Source: Desulfobacteraceae bacterium UBA2245
GTDB taxonomy: Bacteria > Desulfobacterota > Desulfobacteria > Desulfobacterales > UBA2245
Length of the DNA: 64,000 nt
Direction: 5' to 3'
NCBI GenBank assembly: GCA_002347265.1
Contig: DDYB01000003.1
Span: 1-64,000 of the forward strand
Position 1 is the first letter of the stretch, and each line of letters opens with the position of its first letter. Below, piece by piece: positions 34,875 through 44,210 of this stretch. The position numbers were made by a program, and so were the translations under genes. The notes beneath the pieces are model-generated. The model saw only the letters and a list, made by a program, of their open reading frames with translations. It made no database searches and was not told the origin of the DNA.

Positions 34875-36506
34875 ATGAATAATAAACAAAAACTTGAACT
34901 CACCTGGATCGGAAAAGAGAATCGGCCTGAGCTGGAGCCGCGCATTCTGCTGGAAGGTCCTGAAAAGTCCTATCACGCCAAGCACAGGATGTCCGATAAG
35001 GATATTTTCGACAATCGGCTGATCTTCGGCGACAATCTGCTGGCCCTGAAGGCGCTGGAGCAGGAGTTTGCAGGGAAGGTTAAATGTGTTTTCATTGACC
35101 CGCCTTACAATACAGGCAGCGCATTCGAACATTACGATGATGGGATAGAGCATTCGCTTTGGCTGTCGCTAATTCGAGACAGATTGGAAATTATTAGACG
35201 GTTGTTATCGAATGACGGTTCCTTATGGATTGCCATTGACGATAATGAAGCGCATTATTTGAAGGTATTATGTGACGAGATTTTTAGTCGAAGATCTTTT
35301 GTTTCAACAGTTGTTTGGGAAAATTTTTATGGGCGGAGTAATGCTGCTGCCATTTCACCGGGCCACAATTATATTATAGTTTACTCCCCTGTTGGACAAG
35401 ATTGGAGACATGTGAGGAACCTTCTGCCAAGAGATGAGAAGAGTGCAAGCAAATATAAGAACCTCGATAGTGATCCTCGTGGGCCATGGAGATTGGGTCC
35501 GATTTTTGCGGCTGAGGAACGTCACGAGGGACTTATGTATAGTATTAAAACCCCATCTGGTCGCGTGATAACGCCGCCAAAAGGAAGCCATTGGCGAATG
35601 ATTGAAGATGATTTTTGGAAAATGGCTTCTGAAGGTCGCATTTCGTTTGGTGCAAACGGAAATAACGTACCCGCAATAAAACTGTATCTTAGGGAAGTCC
35701 AATCTGGTCTTGTTCCCAGAACATGGTGGCCCCATAATGAAGTTGGGCATACGCAGGAGGCAAAGCGAGAAATTCAGGCACTTTTCCCAAACATGATTCC
35801 TTTCGACACTCCAAAGCCAGAAAGGCTTTTGAATCGAATTATAGAAATATCCTCTAATCCTGGGGATATTATCCTCGACTCCTTCGCCGGTTCCGGCACC
35901 ACCGGCGCGGTGGCACATAAGATGGGCCGTCGCTGGATCATGGTGGAACTGGGCGAGCATTGCCACACTCACATCATTCCGCGTTTGAAAAAGGTCATCG
36001 ACGGCGAGGATTCCGGCGGCATAACCAAGGCGGTCAACTGGAAGGGTGGCGGCGGATTTCGCTACTACCGCCTGGCGCCGTCGCTGCTGGAAAAGGACAA
36101 GTGGGGCAACTGGGTAATCAACAAAACCTATAACGCCGCCATGCTGGCCGAGGCTTTGTGCAAGCTGGAAGGGTTCACCTACGCGCCCAGCGATTCGATC
36201 TACTGGCAACACGGTCATTCCACGGAACAGGATTTCATTTACGTGACTACGGCCAACCTGACCCATGAACAGCTTCAGCAGCTCTCCGACGAGGTTGGAA
36301 CGGACCGGACCCTGCTGGTGCTTTGCACCGCCTTTCGCGCGCAAGCGGATCGATATTCCAATCTGACGGTCAAGAAAATCCCCCGAGCAGTTCTGGCCCG
36401 TTGCGAGTGGGGCCACGATGACTACAGCCTGCGGGTGGAAAACCTGCCCCAGGCTCCGCCGCCAAAGGGGCAGATCCCTCTTTTTGATGAAACGGAGAAA
36501 TCATGA
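34875..36506 (+). CDS. Type III-like DNA methyltransferase (Mod)
   Basis: 543 residues with beta-class order: catalytic motif IV DPPYNTGSAF (about residue 75) first, and SAM-binding motif I DSFAGSGTTGAVA (about 337) later. The ~220 residues between them hold the target-recognition region. DPPY indicates amino-methylation, probably N6-adenine. The gene overlaps the DUF1016 nuclease by ATGA. Together with Res at 37564 it forms a type III-like system with one gene interposed. Confidence 0.85.
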   Translation: MNNKQKLELTWIGKENRPELEPRILLEGPEKSYHAKHRMSDKDIFDNRLIFGDNLLALKALEQEFAGKVKCVFIDPPYNTGSAFEHYDDGIEHSLWLSLIRDRLEIIRRLLSNDGSLWIAIDDNEAHYLKVLCDEIFSRRSFVSTVVWENFYGRSNAAAISPGHNYIIVYSPVGQDWRHVRNLLPRDEKSASKYKNLDSDPRGPWRLGPIFAAEERHEGLMYSIKTPSGRVITPPKGSHWRMIEDDFWKMASEGRISFGANGNNVPAIKLYLREVQSGLVPRTWWPHNEVGHTQEAKREIQALFPNMIPFDTPKPERLLNRIIEISSNPGDIILDSFAGSGTTGAVAHKMGRRWIMVELGEHCHTHIIPRLKKVIDGEDSGGITKAVNWKGGGGFRYYRLAPSLLEKDKWGNWVINKTYNAAMLAEALCKLEGFTYAPSDSIYWQHGHSTEQDFIYVTTANLTHEQLQQLSDEVGTDRTLLVLCTAFRAQADRYSNLTVKKIPRAVLARCEWGHDDYSLRVENLPQAPPPKGQIPLFDETEKS

Positions 36507-37567
36507 CTGCAAAAACGCCGGCAAAAGAGACGGATGCGCTGCTTCATGATTTGCGCCATCTGATTGAAGAGACCCGTTCGTCGGTCGCCACAACGGTCAA
36601 CGCTTCCCTGACCATGCTCTATTGGCGCGTCGGCAAGCGCATCAACGAGGAAATTCTGAAGGGAGACAGGGCCGAATACGGCGAAAAGATTGTGCACGCG
36701 CTGAGTGCACAATTGCAACAGGAATACGGCCAGGGATTTACCAGGCGGAATCTGTTCAACATGATCCGTTTTGCACAGGTTTTTCCTCAAGAGGAAATTG
36801 TCTCCGCACTGCGTACACAATTAAACTGGACGCATTTCCGGATGCTCATCGCCATCGAAGACCCCCTGAAAAGAGACTTTTATACGGAAATGTGCCGGCT
36901 TGACCGGTGGAGTACCCGCACACTGCAAGGTCGAATGGACTCCATGCTGTTCGAACGTACAGCGTTATCCAAAAAACCGGATGAGCTGATTCGTCTGGAA
37001 CTTGACGCCTTGCGCAATGAGGATCGGCTAACGCCGGACCTTGTTTTCCGCGATCCCTATTTTCTTGATTTCCTCGGCCTGAAGGACCGTTATCTGGAAA
37101 AGGACCTTGAAGATGCGATTCTGCGGGAACTGGAACAGTTTCTTCTGGAGGTAGGCGCTGGATTCTCCTTTATCGCCCGGCAGAAACGCATTCAGGTGGA
37201 CAGTGATGATTATTACATTGATTTGCTCTTTTTTCATCGAAAACTCAGACGGCTGGTGGCCATCGAGTTAAAGCTCGGCGATTTTAGACCGTCCTATAAG
37301 GGGCAGATGGAGCTCTATCTGCGATGGCTGGATAAATACGAGCGACAATCCGGTGAGGAAAAGCCCATTGGTCTAATTCTCTGCGCAGGCAAAAAGCATG
37401 AAACCGTGGAACTTCTGAAATTGGAAAAGAGTTCTATCCGGGTGGCGGAGTATCTGACCGAATTACCGTCCAGAAAAGTTCTGAAACAGGAGCTTCATAG
37501 AGCCCTTGGCCAGGCAAGACAACGGTTTGCGCTGCGACAGCAACTTCAAAAGGAGGTAGACCAGTGA
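36503..37567 (+). CDS. DUF1016 (YhcG-type) PD-(D/E)xK nuclease
   Basis: 354 residues. The N-terminal DUF1016 helical domain (YWRVGKRINEEIL, QEYGQGFTRRNL) precedes a C-terminal nuclease core: DDYYIDLLFFHRKL, then VAIELKLGDF giving Asp...Glu-x-Lys, then GQMELYLRWLDKY. It is full length for the family. It overlaps both neighbours (ATGA with Mod, GTGA with Res), so it is an integral member of the operon. A truncated relative lies at 41944. Confidence 0.85.
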   Translation: MTAKTPAKETDALLHDLRHLIEETRSSVATTVNASLTMLYWRVGKRINEEILKGDRAEYGEKIVHALSAQLQQEYGQGFTRRNLFNMIRFAQVFPQEEIVSALRTQLNWTHFRMLIAIEDPLKRDFYTEMCRLDRWSTRTLQGRMDSMLFERTALSKKPDELIRLELDALRNEDRLTPDLVFRDPYFLDFLGLKDRYLEKDLEDAILRELEQFLLEVGAGFSFIARQKRIQVDSDDYYIDLLFFHRKLRRLVAIELKLGDFRPSYKGQMELYLRWLDKYERQSGEEKPIGLILCAGKKHETVELLKLEKSSIRVAEYLTELPSRKVLKQELHRALGQARQRFALRQQLQKEVDQ

Positions 37568-40278
37568 ACCGACACGTTAACGCCATATCCGGCCGCCTGA
37601 GCCTGCGGCCTCCGCAGCGCCATTCGCTGGAAATTCTCCATCGCATCACCGAAATTGCTCCGCCCGGCAAAGGGGTTGATACAGCTGCTCTGATGGCAGC
37701 CATCCAAAGCGAATTTTCCTCGGTGAAAGACTTTGAACGTGAATTTCCTTCTCTCTGTTTTGCCCTGGCTACCGGCGTCGGCAAAACCCGGTTGATGGGT
37801 GCGTTTATCAGTTATCTGTACCTGGCCCGCGGCATCGGCAACTTCTTTGTGCTGGCGCCCAATCTGACCATTTACAACAAACTGATTGCCGACTTTACGC
37901 CCAACACGTCCAAGTATGTGTTCAAGGGAATTGCCGAATTCGTTGTGCATCCGCCCACGGTCATCACCGGCGACACTTATGAAAGCGGCGTTGGCGTGCG
38001 CAAGGCGTACCGCAAGCAATATGCAATGTTTCCGGAACTGGAAGGCGTTCACATCAACATTTTCAATATTTCCAAAATCAACTCGGAAGTGCGCGGCGGC
38101 AAGTCGCCCCGCATCAAACGCCTGTCCGAATACATCGGCCGGAGCTACTTCGACTATCTGGCCGGACTGCCCGATCTGGTGCTGCTGATGGATGAATCCC
38201 ACCGCTACCGGGCCAGCGCCGGGGTGCGGGCCATCAACGAGCTCAGGCCCATTTTGGGACTGGAACTGACCGCAACCCCTTTTGTGGAAACCAGCCATGG
38301 GCCCGTCCCTTTCAAGAACGTGATTTATGACTATCCGCTGGGCAAGGCCATGGCTGATGGCTTTGTGAAAGAGCCGGCCGTGGTGACGCGTAAAGATTTC
38401 AACCCGGTCGGCATGTCGGCTGAGGAGATCGAACGTCTGAAGCTGGAAGACGGCGTGCGCCTTCACGAAAGCGTCAAGGTGGAACTGGAAACTTACGCGC
38501 GGGAGAGCGGTAATCCTATTGTTAAACCCTTTCTGCTGGTGATCGCTCGCGACACCAGCCATGCGGCCCGATTGCTTCAGTTGATCCAGTCCGATAACTT
38601 TTTCGAAGGCCGCTACAGTGGCAAGGCAATTCAGGTGGATTCCAGCCAGACCGGCAAGGCAGAAGAGGAGATGATCGAACGTCTGCTCAAGGTGGAGCGC
38701 ACGGACGAACCCACCGAGATCGTTATCCATGTCAACATGCTCAAGGAGGGCTGGGACGTTACCAACCTTTATACCATTGTTCCCCTGCGCGCCGCCAACG
38801 CGCGTGTTCTTATCGAGCAGTCCATCGGCCGCGGCTTGCGCCTTCCTTTTGGCAAACGCACAGGGGTGATGGCAGTGGATCGGCTGAACATAGTGGCCCA
38901 CGACAAATTCCAGGAAATCATTGACGAGGCCAACCGGCCGGATTCCGCCATTCGACTGCAGGCATTGGTGCTGGATGACGCTGATCTTGACCGGAAAACA
39001 GCTACTTTTGTATCTCGTCCAAAACTTTTGGAAAAATTGGGATTAAGGCCCCTGCAGATGACCGACCATACCCGGTTAGCTGGTCAGGATGAGCCGCCGG
39101 TATTCACAAAGCCGGAAGAGCAGAAGGTGGCCCAAATGGCCTGGGCGGAGATTCAAAAGCTGGAAAATCAACCCCGGAAGCTGCCGAGTGTAACCCATTT
39201 GCAGAAACCGGAAATTCAGGCCGCTATTGTCAGGGCAGTGGAGAAGAGCCAACCTGCGCCCGAACAGATGGCATTGGAGGGCATTACGGAGAAGCCCGAT
39301 ATCAACGCTATTGTCGCCAAAACCATTGAGGTGGTGACAGAGCAGACTATTAACATACCACGTATCCTGGTAGTGCCTAAAGGGGAGGTGAAAACAGGGT
39401 TCAGGACCTTCGCTCTGGATTTGAAAGCGCTGAATTACCCCGCAGTGTCCGACGACCTGTGGATTCAGCATTTGCGCACCAGACATTTGGAAATACTGGC
39501 CCTGGGGAATATCGGCATCAAAGAGGAGCGTCTGGAAGATTACGTGGTCAGCGGCCTGATGGATTTCGATGACATTTCCTATGATGACCATTCCGATCTG
39601 CTCTACGATCTCGCCGGCCAGACGGTGCGCCATTTTCAAACCTACCTGTCTGATGACGATACCCGAAAAGTTCTGCGATGCTACCAGCGCGACATCGCCC
39701 GGTTTATTCACGTTCAGATGCAGGCGCACTACTGGGAAGAGGCAGTTGATTACGAGGTTAAGGTCAGTAAGGGATTTACAGAGCTCAAAGAGAGCGCCTA
39801 TTCTTGTTCAGCTGTGGACACACCGCTTGATCATCGCATATCGCCGGAGGATAAGAGCAACATGACCAGGTATATTTTCGGCGAGTTTACGCGGTGCCTT
39901 TATTCGGTGCAAAAATTCGACTCGGAGGCTGAGCGCAAGCTTGCCATGATCCTCGAACGGGATGCGGTCAAATGGTTCAAACCCGCCAGAGGCCAGTTCC
40001 AGATCTTTTATCGGAATGGCTCCGACTATCTTGAATACCAGCCGGATTTCATAGCCGAAACAACCTATGCTATTTTCATGCTTGAGCCCAAGGCCAGCAA
40101 TCAAATGGATGACCCAATCGTTCTTGCCAAAAAGGAGGCTGCGGTGAAATGGTGCGCCAACGCCTCGAACCATGCACAAAGCTATGACGGAAAGCTTTGG
40201 CGATATGTGTTAGTCCCCCATTCAGAAATTGCGGTGAACATTACTCTGGATGCCCTGGCAACCAGGTTCGGCGCATAG
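37564..40278 (+). CDS. Type III-like restriction helicase-nuclease (Res)
   Basis: 904 residues from a GTG start that overlaps the DUF1016 stop. Superfamily 2 helicase: Walker A LATGVGKTRLMGAF, DEAD-type LLMDESHRYRA, motif VI QSIGRGLRLP. Near the C-terminus QPDFIAETTYAIFMLEPKA supplies a PD...ExK endonuclease site. Type III Res enzymes translocate on DNA and cut between two unmodified sites with Mod. The gene is intact and ends 18 bp before the first dispersed repeat. Confidence 0.85.
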   Translation: MNRHVNAISGRLSLRPPQRHSLEILHRITEIAPPGKGVDTAALMAAIQSEFSSVKDFEREFPSLCFALATGVGKTRLMGAFISYLYLARGIGNFFVLAPNLTIYNKLIADFTPNTSKYVFKGIAEFVVHPPTVITGDTYESGVGVRKAYRKQYAMFPELEGVHINIFNISKINSEVRGGKSPRIKRLSEYIGRSYFDYLAGLPDLVLLMDESHRYRASAGVRAINELRPILGLELTATPFVETSHGPVPFKNVIYDYPLGKAMADGFVKEPAVVTRKDFNPVGMSAEEIERLKLEDGVRLHESVKVELETYARESGNPIVKPFLLVIARDTSHAARLLQLIQSDNFFEGRYSGKAIQVDSSQTGKAEEEMIERLLKVERTDEPTEIVIHVNMLKEGWDVTNLYTIVPLRAANARVLIEQSIGRGLRLPFGKRTGVMAVDRLNIVAHDKFQEIIDEANRPDSAIRLQALVLDDADLDRKTATFVSRPKLLEKLGLRPLQMTDHTRLAGQDEPPVFTKPEEQKVAQMAWAEIQKLENQPRKLPSVTHLQKPEIQAAIVRAVEKSQPAPEQMALEGITEKPDINAIVAKTIEVVTEQTINIPRILVVPKGEVKTGFRTFALDLKALNYPAVSDDLWIQHLRTRHLEILALGNIGIKEERLEDYVVSGLMDFDDISYDDHSDLLYDLAGQTVRHFQTYLSDDDTRKVLRCYQRDIARFIHVQMQAHYWEEAVDYEVKVSKGFTELKESAYSCSAVDTPLDHRISPEDKSNMTRYIFGEFTRCLYSVQKFDSEAERKLAMILERDAVKWFKPARGQFQIFYRNGSDYLEYQPDFIAETTYAIFMLEPKASNQMDDPIVLAKKEAAVKWCANASNHAQSYDGKLWRYVLVPHSEIAVNITLDALATRFGA

Positions 40279-40296
40279 ATGCAGTTCTCAGGTTCT

Positions 40297-40412
40297 CAGG
40301 GGGTCGGACCAAGCTAACTTTCTGAAATCAGGATAATTCATTTCAAAATAACCCTCAAAATCAGGCTTAAATCGAACTTTTGGATGCGAAAAAATGTTTT
40401 TTAAGAAAACCA
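40297..40412. repeat. Dispersed repeat, copy 1
   Basis: It begins CAGGGGGTCGGACCAAGC, then TCATTTCAAAATAACCC, AAATCAGGCTTAAATCGAAC, TTTTGGATGC and AAGAAAACC. Copies 2 (42372) and 3 (44378) share the same order of blocks and carry a longer right end. This copy directly follows the Res gene. The 40279-40424 gap holds nothing else. Confidence 0.75.
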
Positions 40413-40424
40413 TGAAAGAGACTC

Positions 40425-40607
40425 ATGAATTCAAAGTTCGTTATCAGAAACGAGACGGATGCCGATATCGGCGCGATGTCCGAGGCGACTGTTGCGGCGT
40501 TCAAGGACTTGGAAATCGGCATTATAAAAAGCCCAAATATGGATTTTTTTGCAGATGATATAAAGTGCCGTTTGGGTCGAGATGGCGGCATCGAGGATGA
40601 AGCATGA
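40425..40607 (+). pseudogene. N-terminal fragment of a GNAT acetyltransferase
   Basis: The first ~31 residues (FVIRNETDADIGAMSEATV) match the start of GNAT acetyltransferases. After DLEIG the sequence loses family character and stops at residue 60; the acetyl-CoA site is missing. Its stop overlaps the next start as ATGA. Confidence 0.5.
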
Positions 40608-41014
40608 GCGATCAGATTGGCGCACCGCCTGAAGGCCTTTCCCGAATTATCCTCTATCAGACCGGGGACGGACTTAGCCGCATACAGGTTCGAAAGGATG
40701 CACTGCCGGTGCACAACAGTGGTGACCCCAGCGCCCCGGCTGTGCGGCTTACGGAAGAACAAATCCGTGAAAAGCCCCCTTGGGATTACCAGAAGCTGAC
40801 CGAGGAGTGCGCTAAGCGTTACAATAATTTCAAGCGGGATAAGACCTATCACGCCATTCGGAAAGGGCTCCTTGGCGATCCACGCTTTGGAGCCATTCGT
40901 TTTCTCGATCCAGGTAATCTTAAAAACGCAAAGAAACCATTCTTCAATCCCAATATCCTCAATGAACTGGACAAACACTACACGAAAAAAGTCGCGACCA
41001 GGAGGGGGAAATGA
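40604..41014 (+). CDS. Unknown protein, RhuM-like head on an unrelated body
   Basis: 136 residues. Residues ~13-31 (IILYQTGDGLSRIQVR) resemble the N-terminal hairpin of RhuM proteins, including that of the next gene (IVVYQTHDGQVKLDVR). The body (PWDYQKLTEECAKRYNN, RFLDPGNLKNAKKPFFNPN) is a compact basic domain I cannot name. AGGAGGGGG near its 3' end serves the next gene, whose start overlaps by ATGA. It could be a fusion product of gene shuffling or a small functional protein. Confidence 0.4.
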   Translation: MSDQIGAPPEGLSRIILYQTGDGLSRIQVRKDALPVHNSGDPSAPAVRLTEEQIREKPPWDYQKLTEECAKRYNNFKRDKTYHAIRKGLLGDPRFGAIRFLDPGNLKNAKKPFFNPNILNELDKHYTKKVATRRGK

Positions 41015-41517
41015 GTAGCAAGAATTCCTATTCCGACATTGGGCATAGTAAAGGAGAGATCGTTGTTTATCAGACTCACGACGGGCAGGTAAAATTGGAT
41101 GTGCGTCTTGAACGAGAAACGCTGTGGATGACGCAAAGTGATATGGCTCAACTGTTTCAGTGCTCTGCCGACAACATTTCCCTCCATTTGAAAAATATCT
41201 TTGAAGAGGGAGAACTTGATTCTGTTTCAACTACCGAGGATTTCTCGGTAGTTCGTCAGGAAGGGGTGAGACAGGTCGCCCGGAAGCTGACCCACTACAA
41301 CCTGGATGTCGTGATTTCCGTCGGCTATCGGATAAAAAGCCTGATCGCCACCCGCTTCCGCATCTGGGCCACCCAGCGGTTGAAGGAATATATCGTCAAG
41401 GGGTTTGCTCTGAACGATGAGCGACTGAAGGGGCGCGACCGCGTTGCGGATTACCTCGACAAACTTCTGGCCCAGGGAGATTTATTTGATATAAGCGAGG
41501 AAGCATGGATCCGATAA
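41011..41517 (+). CDS. RhuM family protein, C-terminally shortened
   Basis: 168 residues; RhuM proteins are usually about twice as long. Kept are the N-terminal hairpin, a helix-turn-helix-like ETLWMTQSDMAQLFQCSADNIS stretch (about 33-54), the QEGVRQVARKLTHYNLD core and RFRIWATQRLKEY. The C-terminal half is absent: the frame ends shortly after LLAQGDLFDIS, overlapping the ATPase fragment. RhuM occurs in accessory and virulence islands; its function is unknown. Confidence 0.6.
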   Translation: MSSKNSYSDIGHSKGEIVVYQTHDGQVKLDVRLERETLWMTQSDMAQLFQCSADNISLHLKNIFEEGELDSVSTTEDFSVVRQEGVRQVARKLTHYNLDVVISVGYRIKSLIATRFRIWATQRLKEYIVKGFALNDERLKGRDRVADYLDKLLAQGDLFDISEEAWIR

Positions 41518-41947
41518 AAAACCCCTTTTCATCCGGAGCGGGAACTCCGCCGCCGGAGTTGGCCGGTCGTGACGGCATACTGGAGCAGGCCAGGGTGCTG
41601 TTGGGACGGATCAAGGCCGGACGACCTGAAAAAAGCATGTTGCTGACCGGCCTGCGCGGGGTCGGCAAGACCGTCCTGCTCAACGAATTGGAACGCATTG
41701 CCCAGGACGACGGCTACCGCACCATCCTGGTGGAAGCCCAAGAAGGCAAGCACCTGGCGGTTTTGCTTGCACCGCATCGAGGATCATTTCGGTGACGTCA
41801 CCGAAATGGTCAAAATCGGCAGCGGTTCAGAACGCTCTCAAGACGGTTCTCCTTTCCCGTATCCATGTCGAGCTGGAGGACCTGAACGCCGAGGCCGTGC
41901 AACTGGCCGCGACGGACAAGAAGAATTTCGAGGAGCTGGAGATATGA
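41505..41947 (+). pseudogene. AAA ATPase head joined to a foreign C-terminus
   Basis: The first frame (to 41795) holds PPELAGRDGILEQARVLL and Walker A LTGLRGVGKTVLLNE, then ends at residue 96 before Walker B. In another frame just downstream, NALKTVLLSRIHVELEDLN and KKNFEELEI end at a TGA at 41947; this looks like the tail of a different protein. The join is a deletion scar. Confidence 0.55.
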
Positions 41948-42420
41948 CGGGAAAAAGGAAGACACCCAGCCTGAAGCAACCGGGGGAGAGCGGAATGCCC
42001 GCAGCCTATGCAACGGCGTTCGCGGAGATCAAGGAACGGGTTCGCTCGGCCCAGTATGCGGCCCTGAAGTCGGTCAACAAGCAACTGATCGGGCTGTACT
42101 GGGATATCGGGCGAATCATCGTCGAACGCAAGGCCGCGGAAGGTTGGGGCAAGGCAATTGTCCAAGAACTGGCTGGAGATTTGCAGCGGGAGTTTCCGGG
42201 CGTGGGCGGATTTTCCGCTTCCAACCTCTGGCGGATGAAGGCGTTTCACGAGACTTATCGAGCTTCGGCAAAACTCGCACCACTGGTGCGAGAAATCGCC
42301 TGGAGCCACAACATCATCATTATGGAGCGGTGCTCCGACCCCCTCGAACGGGAATTTTACCTGCAGTGGGGCAGGGGGTCGGGCCAGGCCAATATATTGA
42401 AATCAAACAGATTGCTTTAA
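41944..42420 (+). pseudogene. DUF1016 protein truncated by dispersed repeat copy 2
   Basis: 158 residues from an ATG overlapping the previous TGA. QLIGLYWDIGRIIVERKAA and the GFSASNLWRMKAFHETY region are the N-terminal DUF1016 domain. The match stops at EREFYLQWGRG, exactly where repeat copy 2 starts (42372), and the nuclease half is gone. The insertion or recombination at the repeat therefore broke the gene. Confidence 0.7.
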
Positions 42421-42532
42421 AAAAAGGCCCGCGAAATCAGGCTTAAATCGAACTTTTGGATGCCGGAAAGTGGGCTCTAAGAAAACCGGGTACAATCGAA
42501 CCGTATTTCCGATTCTGACAAAAGCGCCATGG
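42372..42532. repeat. Dispersed repeat, copy 2
   Basis: It opens CAGGGGGTCGGGCC inside the truncated DUF1016 frame, shares AAATCAGGCTTAAATCGAAC and TTTTGGATGCC with copy 1, and continues with CTCTAAGAAAACCGGGTAC and AATCGAACCGTATTTC to AAAGCGCCATGG. The middle block differs from copies 1 and 3. Confidence 0.75.
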
Positions 42533-42598
42533 AAAGGCGGCCGGCATCGCAAGGCAGAGTATGATGCAGCAACTTTTAACCGGGAGGATTCGGCTGGT

Positions 42599-42975
42599 AT
42601 GAAGCGACTGCGCCTCTTCATCAGCAGCGTTCAGAAAGAGTTCGAGAGGGAGTGGGCCGCCCTGCGACCGGGATGGCTGTTTATTTACCGCGAAAGTTCA
42701 TCGTCAACCGGTGGAAGAGTTGGCGCTGGCAGATAAAGGCGCGTTAAAGGTGCAAACAGAAGAGCGGTATGCACCTATAAATGCGTCTATAACCGATGTC
42801 CAGATGTAACTGGTGAACTTTATCCGATCAAATCCTGCCATTTCCTACGACAAACTGGCCGAGTTGACCCAAAAGGACCGCTCGACCGTGATGCGAAACA
42901 TCGGTAAACTTAAGGATGCTGGTATTTTAAGGCGGGTGGGTTCCAAAAAGACCGGCCACTGGGAGATAAATGAAA
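42599..42975 (+). pseudogene. Decayed DUF4062/AlbA-type gene with winged-helix end
   Basis: The start MKRLRLFISSVQKEFERE at 42599 is the DUF4062 N-terminus. A frame-shifted middle ends at a stop near 42810. From 42813 the frame NFIRSNPAISYDKLAELTQ to RRVGSKKTGHWEI is a winged helix-turn-helix typical of the C-terminus of RecG-like AlbA_2 proteins. The parts add up to one gene that lost most of its centre. Confidence 0.5.
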
Positions 42976-43689
42976 ACCACGATCAATATTTACTGCGATG
43001 AAAGCTGCCATCTGCCCAATGACGGCCAGAAGGCAATGGTTCTTGGCGCTCTCTGGTGTATCGCGACGCAATCCGCCGCGCACAACCATGCCATTGCCGA
43101 GCTGAAGGCAAAACATCGTTTTTCACCGTTTTTCGAAATCAAGTGGACAAAGGTTTCCCCCGGCAAGATGGATTTTTATAAGGAACTGGTCAATTATTTT
43201 TTTGACAGCAGTGCCATGGGTTTTCGGGCATGGGTTATTCCTGACAAATCAATTTTATCCCATGATCAACATAATCAGACCCATGATGAATGGTATTACA
43301 AGATGTATTTCTATCTTTTGCGGAACCTGATCTTCACGGACAGGAAATACCATATTTATCTTGATATCAAGGATACGCGCAGCAGGATGAAGCTTCGCAA
43401 GCTGCGGGAAGTGCTGTGCAATGCCAATTATGATTTTTCCAGGGATATCATAGAGCGGATGCAGCATGTACGCTCACACGATATCGGCCTTATGCAACTT
43501 GCGGACGTCCTTATCGGCGCTGTTTCCTATCATGCCCGCGGTTTGTCGAACAGTTCGGCCAAGAACGAAATCGTTCAGCTTATCAAGGACAGAACGGGTT
43601 TGAGCTTAACCCGGAATACCCTGCCGACCGAGCAAAAGTTCAACCTCTGCATCTGGCGACCGAACAACGGAGGTTTTGAAAATGCCTGA
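42970..43689 (+). CDS. DUF3800 domain protein
   Basis: 239 residues. The N-terminal INIYCDESCHLP, the YHIYLDIKDTR strand and the late SHDIGLMQLADVLIGAV give the acidic residues of the RNase H-like DUF3800 fold, presumed a nuclease or nucleotide enzyme found in mobile and defence contexts. It appears full length and intact, unlike its neighbours upstream. A second gene overlaps its end. Confidence 0.8.
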   Translation: MKTTINIYCDESCHLPNDGQKAMVLGALWCIATQSAAHNHAIAELKAKHRFSPFFEIKWTKVSPGKMDFYKELVNYFFDSSAMGFRAWVIPDKSILSHDQHNQTHDEWYYKMYFYLLRNLIFTDRKYHIYLDIKDTRSRMKLRKLREVLCNANYDFSRDIIERMQHVRSHDIGLMQLADVLIGAVSYHARGLSNSSAKNEIVQLIKDRTGLSLTRNTLPTEQKFNLCIWRPNNGGFENA

Positions 43690-44206
43690 ATGGTTGCCGG
43701 AGATTGTCTCTGTCAATCCCTGGACGGATAATACGTATGAGATGCTGTATGAAATTTTTTGTCGGGATATTCGAGACCGCCATCTTCGGTATATCGGTCA
43801 TGATGTCTGGATTTTCAATGATATGGAAGACGGGAAAGAAAAGATTTTCTGGCATTTGACCACGCGCGAGTGCAAACGGGAAATAATTCCGCGCCGGAAA
43901 CAAAAATTTTACCCATATGGCCAGAAATATACCCAAACGGAAAGGCTGCCGGATCTGCGCCGATGCGAGCGTCTCACGTGGGTAAAACCTTTGATCGAAC
44001 ACCCGACGGAGCCGGAAGTGCTTGCCTGGGATTACGAAGAAGGCGACCGAACCGTTAAAACTTATATCTGGATCAAGGATTATGCATTCGTTGTGATAAT
44101 GAAAAAATATCCGGATGGCAAACGAAGGCTTATCACGTCTTTTCACATCAATGAGAATTACAAGCGCCGGGACTTTGAAAATAAATATGCACATCGCATA
44201 AAATAG
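43682..44206 (+). CDS. Unknown protein paired with DUF3800
   Basis: 174 residues from the ATG at 43682, with GGAGG eight bases upstream and inside the DUF3800 gene. The first half (WLPEIVSVNPW, VDWIF-like HDVWIFNDMEDGKEKIFWH) and the C-terminal beta-rich end (TYIWIKDYAFVVIMKK, RRLITSFHINENYKRRD) resemble the layout of BECR/RelE-like ribonucleases; this is inference. Overlap suggests it works with DUF3800. Confidence 0.5.
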   Translation: MPEWLPEIVSVNPWTDNTYEMLYEIFCRDIRDRHLRYIGHDVWIFNDMEDGKEKIFWHLTTRECKREIIPRRKQKFYPYGQKYTQTERLPDLRRCERLTWVKPLIEHPTEPEVLAWDYEEGDRTVKTYIWIKDYAFVVIMKKYPDGKRRLITSFHINENYKRRDFENKYAHRIK

Positions 44207-44210
44207 AAAA

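Noticed and set aside
40367..41230. Long minus-strand reading frame of 287 codons
   Set aside because: It runs antisense through repeat copy 1 and three better-supported plus-strand frames with family motifs and ribosome sites; no domain of its own.
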